A stretch of 6,804 nucleotides of DNA from Chloroflexota bacterium (lineage in GTDB: Bacteria > Chloroflexota > UBA5177 > JANWHV01): positions 1-6,804 of the forward strand of contig JANWHO010000236.1 of assembly GCA_025450375.1 (NCBI GenBank), read 5' to 3'. Both the position numbers and the translations under genes were made by a program. Shown here piece after piece: positions 1 through 5,788 of the stretch (positions are counted from its first letter, which is position 1; the number at the start of each line of letters is the position of its first letter). The notes beneath the pieces were generated by a model. The model was not told the DNA's origin and made no database searches. It was given only the letters and a program-made list of their open reading frames with translations.

Positions 1-88
1 ATTACTCCAGGATAGGTGATCGGCTCTTAAGACTACACGCGCCGCGTGGCCGAGCTAGAAATGACCCTGTGCCGGTGACCCTGCACCC
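1..88. other. upstream segment, no assignable gene
   Basis: I see no supported gene here. One + strand frame is open from the left edge to a TGA at 90-92 (29 codons, rich in Arg and Pro). It could be the tail of an upstream gene, but it has no recognisable motif, and its stop would lie inside the -35 box of the promoter at 89-117. No tRNA fold or terminator with a T tract is evident. Confidence 0.3.
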
Positions 89-117
89 TTGACAGCCCGC
101 GGAGGCGGGCATATACT
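89..117 (+). promoter_or_regulatory. sigma70-type promoter of the transport operon
   Basis: A perfect -35 hexamer TTGACA (89-94) and a one-mismatch -10 hexamer TATACT (112-117) are separated by exactly 17 nt, the optimal spacing for a housekeeping sigma factor. Transcription would start around A125, giving a leader of about 156 nt before the binding-protein start. No comparably good promoter was noticed inside the operon, so this is probably the main promoter for all five genes. The assignment rests on sequence match only. Confidence 0.75.
95..110. promoter_or_regulatory. inverted repeat in promoter spacer, candidate operator
   Basis: GCCCGC (95-100) and GCGGGC (105-110) form a perfect 6-bp inverted repeat around a 4-nt centre, lying entirely between the -35 and -10 boxes. 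A protein bound here would block RNA polymerase, so it is a natural repressor site. The arms do not resemble the GT-N3-AC core usual for FadR-type GntR regulators, so a link to the regulator at 4990-5766 is not established. It is too short and lacks the T tract needed for a terminator. Confidence 0.4.
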
Positions 118-246
118 CCCCCTCAGCGAGTTTTGGGAAGGGAGGTGAGTAGCTAGGCGGCGTACCTATAGGACAGCCCTACAGCAGGGCAGCAGGAAGG
201 ACGATGCGCGTGCGATGTGGCGGCGCCCGAGCCCGCCACTAACTTG

Positions 247-254
247 GTCGCGAC
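247..254. promoter_or_regulatory. GTCGCGAC palindrome, weak operator candidate
   Basis: A perfect 8-bp palindrome lies 13 nt upstream of the Shine-Dalgarno sequence of the binding-protein gene. Its outer GT and AC recall the GT...AC half-sites of FadR-type GntR operators, but the centre is 4 nt rather than the usual 3. An 8-bp GC-rich palindrome can occur by chance, so this is only a pointer for binding tests. Confidence 0.2.
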
Positions 255-267
255 TGACTCGGTAATC

Positions 268-274
268 AAGGAGG
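268..274 (+). promoter_or_regulatory. strong ribosome binding site of the binding-protein gene
   Basis: AAGGAGG is a near-perfect anti-16S match placed 6 nt before the GTG at 281. It fixes that non-ATG codon as the start and predicts high translation, as expected for a binding protein needed in excess over its transporter. Confidence 0.85.
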
Positions 275-280
275 ATACCC

Positions 281-1327
281 GTGAACATTCGTCGCCACCC
301 CTTGACGCGGTTATTGGCGTTCATCCCCCTGATCCTCGCCCTTGGCGGGGCTGGTTCGATCCCCAGCGCCGTCGCCAGCCGCGCGACGGCTAGCATGGCC
401 ACCATTGGCTTCTTGCAAATCGATCTCACCAATCCCTTCCACATCGATCAGGGACGGGGCGCGGTCGAGGCCGGGCGCCGCTTCGGCTATCATCTGCTGG
501 ACATCAGCGCGCATGGCAGCGTGAACGAGCAGATCCAGGAGTTTCAGAACCTGATCAATCAACATGTCGCGGCTATCATGGTCAACCCCATCGATGTCAG
601 CGCCTTCGGTCCCAGCCTCGACAAAGCGCGTGCCGCCCACATCCCCGTCCTCGTGCTCTATAGCAGCAGCCCCAAGGCCACCATGAACTCGGGATTCGAT
701 GAGTTTCAGACCGGCCAGATGGTCGGCAAGTATTCCATCCAATTGCTGACCAAGAAATACGGGAAGCCCCAGGGCCAGGTCGCGGTGCTGCAAGGACTGC
801 TCGGCCAGGGCCTCAATGCCGACCGCACCGGTGGCTTCACCTCCGTGATGTCCAAGTACTCAGGCATCAAGGTGGTGAGCCAGGAACCCACCAACTGGCT
901 GCCGGATAAGGCCGCCGCCGCCATGCAGGACTGGTTGGTCCGCTATCCCAAGCTGGCCATGGTCTATGGACTCAGCGACACCCTTACCGTGCCCGCGATC
1001 AATGTGGCCGCCCGTTCCCCAAAGGCCGCCGGGATCATCTTCACCTCGGTGGACGGCGATCCGATCGGCCTGACCGCGATCCAGCAAGGGAAAATGGCCT
1101 GCACCGCGATGTATGCCCCCATCTATGCCGGTTTCCGCTTTGGTGAGATGGCGGTCAACCTGGCCAAGCACAAAGCCGAGCCGAAGACGGAGAATCTAAA
1201 CAGCTTCCTGGTCACCCCGGCCAATGTCAATGCCGCCGCCAAGGCGGAGGCGGCGATGGCCAGTTCGATCAAGACCTTTGGTTTCGACAAGACGCTCGCC
1301 CAACTCGTGGCCGGCTATTCGCATTAG
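281..1327 (+). CDS. periplasmic sugar-binding protein of ABC importer (Peripla_BP_4/RbsB-like)
   Basis: A 348-residue substrate-binding protein that would capture a sugar or sugar acid in the periplasm and hand it to the permeases encoded downstream. The N terminus has a basic stretch (RRHPLTR), a hydrophobic core (about residues 11-23) and a likely signal peptidase I site after A30-V31-A32. No lipobox cysteine is present, so it should be a soluble periplasmic protein. Family landmarks in order are NPFH (51-54), the VNPID turn (101-105), DRTGGF with the ligand-pocket type arginine R182, SDTL (232-235) in place of the common ND motif, and VDGDPIGLTAIQQGKM (257-272), which matches the C-terminal D-G-x-P-x-x-x-x-A-I-x-x-G-x block of ribose-type binding proteins. 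Length is normal for the family. The GTG start is set by the strong ribosome binding site. The ligand cannot be read from sequence; the dehydratase at 5789 suggests an aldonic acid or its parent sugar. Confidence 0.92.
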   Translation: MNIRRHPLTRLLAFIPLILALGGAGSIPSAVASRATASMATIGFLQIDLTNPFHIDQGRGAVEAGRRFGYHLLDISAHGSVNEQIQEFQNLINQHVAAIMVNPIDVSAFGPSLDKARAAHIPVLVLYSSSPKATMNSGFDEFQTGQMVGKYSIQLLTKKYGKPQGQVAVLQGLLGQGLNADRTGGFTSVMSKYSGIKVVSQEPTNWLPDKAAAAMQDWLVRYPKLAMVYGLSDTLTVPAINVAARSPKAAGIIFTSVDGDPIGLTAIQQGKMACTAMYAPIYAGFRFGEMAVNLAKHKAEPKTENLNSFLVTPANVNAAAKAEAAMASSIKTFGFDKTLAQLVAGYSH

Positions 1328-1337
1328 CCGCCGTCCC

Positions 1338-1364
1338 GGCCGGGTATCCTGGTGATACCCGGCC
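1338..1364. promoter_or_regulatory. intergenic 11-bp perfect hairpin after the binding-protein gene
   Basis: GGCCGGGTATC (1338-1348) and its exact reverse complement (1354-1364) flank a 5-nt loop, CTGGT. The hairpin starts 10 nt after the binding-protein stop and ends 32 nt before the ATPase ATG. No T tract follows, so it is not an intrinsic terminator. Hairpins in this position in sugar ABC operons (malE-malF is the known example) protect the upstream message from 3' exonucleases and lower downstream expression; I infer the same role. Alternatively the GATACCC arms could be a protein-binding site. Confidence 0.7.
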
Positions 1365-1396
1365 AGGGCCGAATCGTCCGTTTCCACACTGGGGAT

Positions 1397-2965
1397 ATGG
1401 TGATCGAGCAGGTGAGCCGCCAAGCCGTCCCACGCGCCGACCTTACGGCGCCGCCGATCCTTGAGATGGTGGGAATCTCCAAGCGTTTCCCCGGTACGCT
1501 CGCCCTCGACCGCGTCGATCTGGCGGTGCGGCCGGCGGAGATCCACGCTCTGGTGGGCCAGAATGGGGCGGGGAAGTCTACCCTGGTCAAAATCCTGGCC
1601 GGCGATTACGCCGCGAGTTCGGGCGCTATCGCCATCGACGACCAGCCGGTGGCCATTCAGAGCCCACTGGACGCGCGAGACCTGGGAATCGGCATTGTCT
1701 ATCAGGAACTGAGCCTGCTGCCCAACCTCACGGTGGCGGAGAACCTCTGCCTGGGGCGCGAACCTCGCCGCGGGATCGGCATTGATACGCGGCGCCTCCT
1801 GCAACAGGCAGCCGCCGCCCTCGAAGCGCTCGGCCTGGAGCGGATCAATCTCCACGGCCGGGTCGGACACCTGTCCCTTCCCAACCGTCAGTTGGTGGAA
1901 ATCGCCAAGGTTCTGGCGCAACGTCCTCGCATCCTCATCCTGGACGAGCCAACGGCCGCGCTCGCGCCCGCCGACACCGATCGCCTGTTCGAGGCGTTGG
2001 CGCGGGCGCGGGCGGGCGGGGTTGGGATTATCTACATTACCCACCGCTTTCAGGAAATCCTCAGCGTGTGCGACCGGGGCACCGTGCTCCGCAATGGGCG
2101 GGTCGTCTCTACCTTCGCCAGTACCGATACCAGCCTTGAACAACTGGTTGAATGGACCCTCGGTCAGAAGCCCGACCGCTATTTCCAGACTCCCGCCGCG
2201 GAAGCCGCGGCCACGAGCGAGCCCGTGCTGTCGGTCAGCGGCCTGGCGATCGGCGACCGGATCAAGGATGTTGGCTTCCAGATCAAGCCTGGTGAAATAG
2301 TCGGCCTCTGCGGACTTCTCGGGGCTGGGCAGGACGAGGTAGCGCGAGCACTCTTCGGCGACCAGCCCCAGGCCCGTGGCGTTGTCCTCTGGAAAGGGAA
2401 GCCCGTCCTCGTTCATTCACCGCGCCAAGCTAAAAAACTGGGCATCGGCTTCCTGACCGAGAATCGCCGGGACGAGGGCCTGATCCCGGACATGGCGGTG
2501 CGCGAGAACATCAGCCTGGCCGGACTGCACGCGATCACCTGGGCCCGCTGGTTCCCCCTGGTACGCCGGAGCAGGGAGCGCGCCGCCACGGGCGCCGCCG
2601 CCGCGCGCACCAATGTCCAGACTGGAGCGCTTGGGCGGCCCATCCGCCTCCTCAGCGGTGGCAATCAGCAGAAGGCGCTCCTGGCCCGCTGGCTGATGCT
2701 TGACGCCGATCTTTTTGTCTTCCTGGAGCCCACCCGCGGAGTGGACGTGGGTGCCAAGGCGGAGATTCATCGGCAACTCGCCGCTCTTGCCCAGGCGGGG
2801 AAGGCCGTGCTCGTGGTATCGAGCGACGTGGCGGAGATTCTGGCCCTGGCTCAACGCATCCTGGTCATGGCGCGTGGCCGCCTGGTGGCCGTCCTGGACG
2901 GCACGCGCGCCGACGAGGAGCAGGTGCTCCTGGCAATGCAGGGCGGCTACACCAATGCTTCCTAG
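1397..2965 (+). CDS. sugar ABC importer ATPase, two fused nucleotide-binding domains (RbsA/MglA-like)
   Basis: A 522-residue cytoplasmic ATPase with two tandem ABC domains, the standard layout of CUT2 sugar importers. Domain 1 (about 20-265) is intact: Walker A GQNGAGKST (54-62), Q-loop Q103, signature region LSLPNRQ (159-165), Walker B ILILDE (179-184) and H-loop H216. Domain 2 (about 275-515) has the family's degenerate Walker A (CGLLGAGQD, 305-313), a canonical LSGGNQQ signature (419-425), and VFLEPTRGVD (441-450), where leucine 443 replaces the Walker B aspartate while the glutamate E444 remains. A serine replaces the domain 2 H-loop histidine (SSDVAE), as is usual in the family. An upstream in-frame GTG at 1352 overlaps the loop of the 1338-1364 hairpin and adds 15 non-family residues, so ATG 1397 is preferred. 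Its Shine-Dalgarno is poor: GGGG ends only 2 nt before the ATG, and GTG at 1400 is also possible. The end overlaps the first permease start by 11 nt. Confidence 0.9.
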   Translation: MVIEQVSRQAVPRADLTAPPILEMVGISKRFPGTLALDRVDLAVRPAEIHALVGQNGAGKSTLVKILAGDYAASSGAIAIDDQPVAIQSPLDARDLGIGIVYQELSLLPNLTVAENLCLGREPRRGIGIDTRRLLQQAAAALEALGLERINLHGRVGHLSLPNRQLVEIAKVLAQRPRILILDEPTAALAPADTDRLFEALARARAGGVGIIYITHRFQEILSVCDRGTVLRNGRVVSTFASTDTSLEQLVEWTLGQKPDRYFQTPAAEAAATSEPVLSVSGLAIGDRIKDVGFQIKPGEIVGLCGLLGAGQDEVARALFGDQPQARGVVLWKGKPVLVHSPRQAKKLGIGFLTENRRDEGLIPDMAVRENISLAGLHAITWARWFPLVRRSRERAATGAAAARTNVQTGALGRPIRLLSGGNQQKALLARWLMLDADLFVFLEPTRGVDVGAKAEIHRQLAALAQAGKAVLVVSSDVAEILALAQRILVMARGRLVAVLDGTRADEEQVLLAMQGGYTNAS

Positions 2966-3965
2966 TCTTCGCGTCCGCGGGCGACGCTCCACTGGCCCGT
3001 CAGGAAAGACCGGATGGGGCGAACAGGCCGCCGGATTCCTCCACGCCTTCGGGGCCGGCCTGGTGGCGATCTGCCTGCTGCTTGTCTTCGGCCTGAGTAC
3101 GCCCGACTTCCTCTCCCGCGCCAATATCGACAATATCCTCATCCAGATCTCAATCGTGGGAGTGGCGGCGATCGGGGAGACGATGGTGATGCTCATGGGC
3201 GGGATCGATCTGTCGATCGGCTCGATCATCCTGGTCAGCGCCGTGATCACCGGGGCCCTGACCACCAATCACGGGCTGGCCGCCTGGCCGGCGATCGGCG
3301 CCGGGCTGCTGGCGGCCACGGGTATCGGCCTGGTCAACGGCATCTTCATCGCCGGGATCGGGATCGAGCCGATCATTGTCACCCTGGGAACCCTGATCGC
3401 CGCCCAGGGGCTTGGCCAGGCGATCCTGGCCAATGAGGGATCCTGGATCCAGGTGACCAATCCCTTCTTTTTCTCGGTGGCGACCGACCAGGTGCTGACG
3501 CTCCCCCTGATGGCCGTGATCATGCTGGGGTTCTATGCCGCGGCCGCCGTGTTGCTCCGCGACACCGCCCTGGGCCGGCACATCTATGCGATCGGCGGCA
3601 ACCGGCGCGCGGCGCGCCTGGCCGGTATCCCGATGGGCCGCGTGGTCCTGGCCACCTACGCGCTGTGCGGACTCTGCGCCGGCATGGCGGGAATGTTGGA
3701 GATCGCGCAGCTGGGGATCGTCAGTCAGAACGTCGGAGAGGGCATGCAGTTCAACGCGATCACCGCCGTGCTGGTGGGCGGGATCAGCCTGAGCGGCGGC
3801 AGTGGGCGGGTGGAAAAGACCTTGCTGGGCATTTTGATCGTGGGCACGATCACCAACTACCTTACCTTCCGCGGCGTCTCGGCCTACTACGAGCAGGCAA
3901 TCACCGGCGGCATCATCCTTGCCGCCGTGTTCCTGGACCACGCCACTCGCCGGAGAGCGCAATGA
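2955..3965 (+). CDS. sugar ABC importer permease 1 (RbsC-like, BPD_transp_2)
   Basis: A 336-residue inner-membrane permease. A basic, hydrophilic N-terminal tail (1-25) precedes roughly eight to ten hydrophobic segments. The family hallmark GGIDLSIGS lies at 82-90. The cytoplasmic loop GGNRRAARLAGI (214-225) corresponds to the region that docks on the ATPase. AVLVGGISLSGGSG (271-284) and the C-terminal YYEQAITGGIIL stretch (311-322) are also typical. The ATG at 2955 lies inside the last codons of the ATPase gene (11-nt overlap), with a modest AGGGCGG about 8 nt upstream, which implies translational coupling. The in-frame reading extends further left within the ATPase gene, but that part is a shadow with no family similarity. 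It ends in an ATGA overlap with the second permease, its probable heterodimer partner. Confidence 0.9.
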   Translation: MLPSLRVRGRRSTGPSGKTGWGEQAAGFLHAFGAGLVAICLLLVFGLSTPDFLSRANIDNILIQISIVGVAAIGETMVMLMGGIDLSIGSIILVSAVITGALTTNHGLAAWPAIGAGLLAATGIGLVNGIFIAGIGIEPIIVTLGTLIAAQGLGQAILANEGSWIQVTNPFFFSVATDQVLTLPLMAVIMLGFYAAAAVLLRDTALGRHIYAIGGNRRAARLAGIPMGRVVLATYALCGLCAGMAGMLEIAQLGIVSQNVGEGMQFNAITAVLVGGISLSGGSGRVEKTLLGILIVGTITNYLTFRGVSAYYEQAITGGIILAAVFLDHATRRRAQ

Positions 3966-4993
3966 GCCGCCCCAGGCGCCTGCCTCGCCCGCCCACGCCG
4001 CTCGCCGGGGCCGATATCTATCTGCTCCTGGCCATGGTGGCCGGGATGATCGTGATCTTTGGCCGCCTCAATGGGGCCTGGCTCACCACCGCCACCATGG
4101 TGACCGCGATCGAGCAGAACGCGCCGCTCGCCGTGGTCTCCGTGGCCATGACCTTCTCCATCATCGCCGGGATTATCGACCTCTCGCCGGGAGCCATGAT
4201 TGCCCTCACCGGCGTGATCATGGGGCTGGTGAACCAGCATAGCCATGACATGGCCCTGGCGGTCGTGACCGGACTGGCGCTGGCGGTCGGAGTGAGCGCC
4301 ATCCACGGGCTGCTCGTGGTGGCGCTGGATATCAACCCGGTGATCGTCACCCTTGCCGCGTATATTTGGGCCCGCGGGCTGGCCACCGGCCTCACCGGGA
4401 CCGGTTCGATCACGGTCGGCGGTCCCTTGATTAACTTCATCAATAACGCAAGCCTGTTCGGCCTTGGCATGCCGGCCTACATCGTCGTGCTGGCCTATGG
4501 CGGCGGCTGGTATCTCCTTAACCGTACGACTCTCGGTCGGTATACCTTCGCCCTTGGCGGCGACCCGCGTGGCGCCCGGCGGGCCGGCATCCGCGTCACC
4601 CGCCAGATCATCTTCATTTTCTGCCTGATGGGAGTCATGGTGGCGGTGGCGGCGCTGATCGCCGTGGGTCAGATGGCCTCGGCCCAGCCGCTCGCGGCGT
4701 CGGGGCTGGAGTTGGACGCGATCATCGCCGTGATCATCGGCGGCACGAGGCTCACCGGGGGCGAGGGCAGCTTGATCAAGACCCTGGTGGGAGTGGCCTT
4801 TATCGCTATCCTCAATAGCGGCCTGAGCGAGCAGGGTCTGAGCGATGCCTACTATGCCCTGTGCAAGGGGATCGCCATTCTCCTCGCCCTCTCCGTGCAG
4901 ACCTTGGCGCGGCGGGCCGCCGACCGCCAGGCCGCCCGTGGGCGGAGCGTCCGCCCCGATTGGGCCACCGAGCGAATCGCGAGGGTACCTTGA
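3962..4993 (+). CDS. sugar ABC importer permease 2 (RbsC-like, BPD_transp_2)
   Basis: A 343-residue polytopic permease, clearly the same family as its upstream neighbour but divergent from it. The hallmark appears as GIIDLSPGA (70-78), the ATPase-docking loop as ALGGDPRGARRAGI (197-210), and the conserved late segment as AVIIGGTRLTGGEGS (256-270). The N terminus (1-18) is Arg/Pro-rich and the C-terminal 25 residues are basic and hydrophilic, so both ends are likely cytoplasmic. The ATG overlaps the previous stop as ATGA, the standard sign of translational re-initiation and of balanced synthesis. Two non-identical permeases with a single ATPase gene fit a heterodimeric channel. The stop is shared with a TTGA overlap at the regulator start. 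Confidence 0.9.
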   Translation: MSRPRRLPRPPTPLAGADIYLLLAMVAGMIVIFGRLNGAWLTTATMVTAIEQNAPLAVVSVAMTFSIIAGIIDLSPGAMIALTGVIMGLVNQHSHDMALAVVTGLALAVGVSAIHGLLVVALDINPVIVTLAAYIWARGLATGLTGTGSITVGGPLINFINNASLFGLGMPAYIVVLAYGGGWYLLNRTTLGRYTFALGGDPRGARRAGIRVTRQIIFIFCLMGVMVAVAALIAVGQMASAQPLAASGLELDAIIAVIIGGTRLTGGEGSLIKTLVGVAFIAILNSGLSEQGLSDAYYALCKGIAILLALSVQTLARRAADRQAARGRSVRPDWATERIARVP

Positions 4994-5766
4994 GCTTTCA
5001 ACGAGTTGACCGTCGCCAACTCTCCCATAGGGTCTCTGATCAGTTGGAGGAGTTAATCCTTACCGGCGCCCTGGAGGACGGCAGCCGCCTCCCCTCGGAA
5101 AAAGACCTGGGAGAGCAATTTGGCGTCTCGCGGAATGCCGTACGGGAAGCCCTGAAGAGCCTGGAGGCGCGGGGCCTGGTGCGCGTGGAAAATGGGAAAG
5201 GCGCCTTCACCACGGCACCCACCACCGATACGGTGCAAGGGGCGCTGGGACGGTATATCCAGGCCCGATTGGGCGCGAACGCGGTCCCTCATCTCTACGA
5301 GATTCGTCGCGTATTGGAGGGAGCGGCGGCCCGTGCCTGCGCCGAGCGGGCAACCGAGGAGGATATTGACCGCTTGTGGGCGGCGCTGGCCCGCATGGAG
5401 GGGCACCAGGATGACGTGGATGCCTGGATGGAGGCCGATTTGACCTTCCATCGGGCCATGTTGATGGCCACGCACAATCCCTTTTTCACCATTCTGCTGG
5501 AGCCGATCGTGACCCAGATTGGCGAGACGATCAAACTGGGCTTTGGGACGGAAGGGACCCGCGCCGGGGTCGTCTCCCACCGCGCCGTCCTGGAACGGAT
5601 CGCCGCGCGTGACGGCCTGGGCGCGGAACGGGCCATGTTGGCGGTACTCCAGGACTCTGCCGCCAGGGTGATCACCGTGCTCGACACCCCCGCCGATCGG
5701 ACCGGGGATGGGCTGGCGCGGCTGGCCGACGCCGCGCCGGGGCGACATTCGACGAGCCCGAAATGA
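4990..5766 (+). CDS. GntR-family transcriptional regulator, FadR subfamily (FCD domain)
   Basis: A 258-residue DNA-binding regulator. Residues about 10-75 form the GntR winged helix-turn-helix, with the LPSEKDLGEQFGVSRNAVRE block at 34-53 and the wing RGLVRVENGKGAF at 61-73. Residues about 95-232 are the all-helical FCD effector domain. D150, H154 and H197 match three of the four metal ligands known in FCD proteins; the fourth, expected 22 residues after H197, is V219. The start chosen is TTG at 4990, which overlaps the permease stop as TTGA, follows GAGGG (4981-4985) and puts the helix-turn-helix at the usual distance from the N terminus. In-frame starts upstream would lie wholly inside the permease gene. 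Such regulators are usually repressors released by a sugar acid or an organic acid; autoregulation of this operon is inferred. The C-terminal 27 residues look disordered. Confidence 0.88.
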   Translation: MSFQRVDRRQLSHRVSDQLEELILTGALEDGSRLPSEKDLGEQFGVSRNAVREALKSLEARGLVRVENGKGAFTTAPTTDTVQGALGRYIQARLGANAVPHLYEIRRVLEGAAARACAERATEEDIDRLWAALARMEGHQDDVDAWMEADLTFHRAMLMATHNPFFTILLEPIVTQIGETIKLGFGTEGTRAGVVSHRAVLERIAARDGLGAERAMLAVLQDSAARVITVLDTPADRTGDGLARLADAAPGRHSTSPK

Positions 5767-5775
5767 GGAGAGGGA

Positions 5776-5780
5776 GGGAG
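5776..5780 (+). promoter_or_regulatory. ribosome binding site of the dehydratase gene
   Basis: The purine-only run at 5765-5782 contains repeated GGAG cores. The last one, GGGAG (5776-5780), sits 8 nt before GTG 5789 and selects that codon as the start. The next in-frame ATG (5855) would remove the first strand of the enolase-type N-terminal domain. Confidence 0.7.
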
Positions 5781-5788
5781 AGCCGCCG

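Larger units (their letters stand above)
125..280 (+). promoter_or_regulatory. structured 5' leader of the binding-protein gene
   Basis: This non-coding stretch of about 156 nt lies between the predicted transcription start and the GTG start. It contains two small perfect inverted repeats: 176-180 with 186-190 (5 bp, 5-nt loop) and 217-223 with 233-239 (7 bp, 9-nt loop). It also contains the 8-bp palindrome GTCGCGAC at 247-254. No U-tract terminator and no anti-Shine-Dalgarno pairing were found, so classical attenuation is not supported. It could stabilise the message or carry an operator; I do not recognise a known riboswitch. Confidence 0.4.

Noticed and set aside
30..60. Stretch with fragments reminiscent of Leu/Ser tRNA ends (ACACGCG, GTGGCCGAG)
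   Set aside because: No acceptor stem, anticodon arm or T-loop consensus (GGTTCGA) can be assembled around it.
2..112. Minus-strand 36-codon frame from ATG at 112-110 with a GGGGGAG purine run upstream
   Set aside because: It overlaps the strong + strand promoter, has no recognisable motif, and the short length makes a chance frame likely. The purine run is the complement of the C-rich stretch after the -10 box.
1338..1370. Rho-independent terminator after the binding-protein gene
   Set aside because: The stem is strong but no T tract follows, and downstream operon genes need read-through.
1352..1396. N-terminal extension of the ATPase from GTG 1352
   Set aside because: The codon lies at the loop of a perfect hairpin, has no usable Shine-Dalgarno, and adds residues unlike the family; ATG 1397 is better.
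1196..2416. Long minus-strand open frame of 406 codons
   Set aside because: It is a shadow of the GC-rich ATPase gene; the product has no family motif, while the + strand frame has complete ABC signatures.
2700..2954. Long N-terminal extension of permease 1
   Set aside because: This is the out-of-frame reading of the ATPase C-terminal domain; permease similarity begins only after the ATG at 2955.
3192..3232. Dense cluster of GATC/CGATCG palindromes
   Set aside because: It is explained by codons for the conserved GGIDLSIGSII hallmark of the permease rather than by a repeat or origin.
3150..3962. Minus-strand open frame of 270 codons rich in His, Asp and Gly
   Set aside because: The composition is the usual antisense artefact of a GC-rich membrane-protein gene; the + strand encodes a clear permease.
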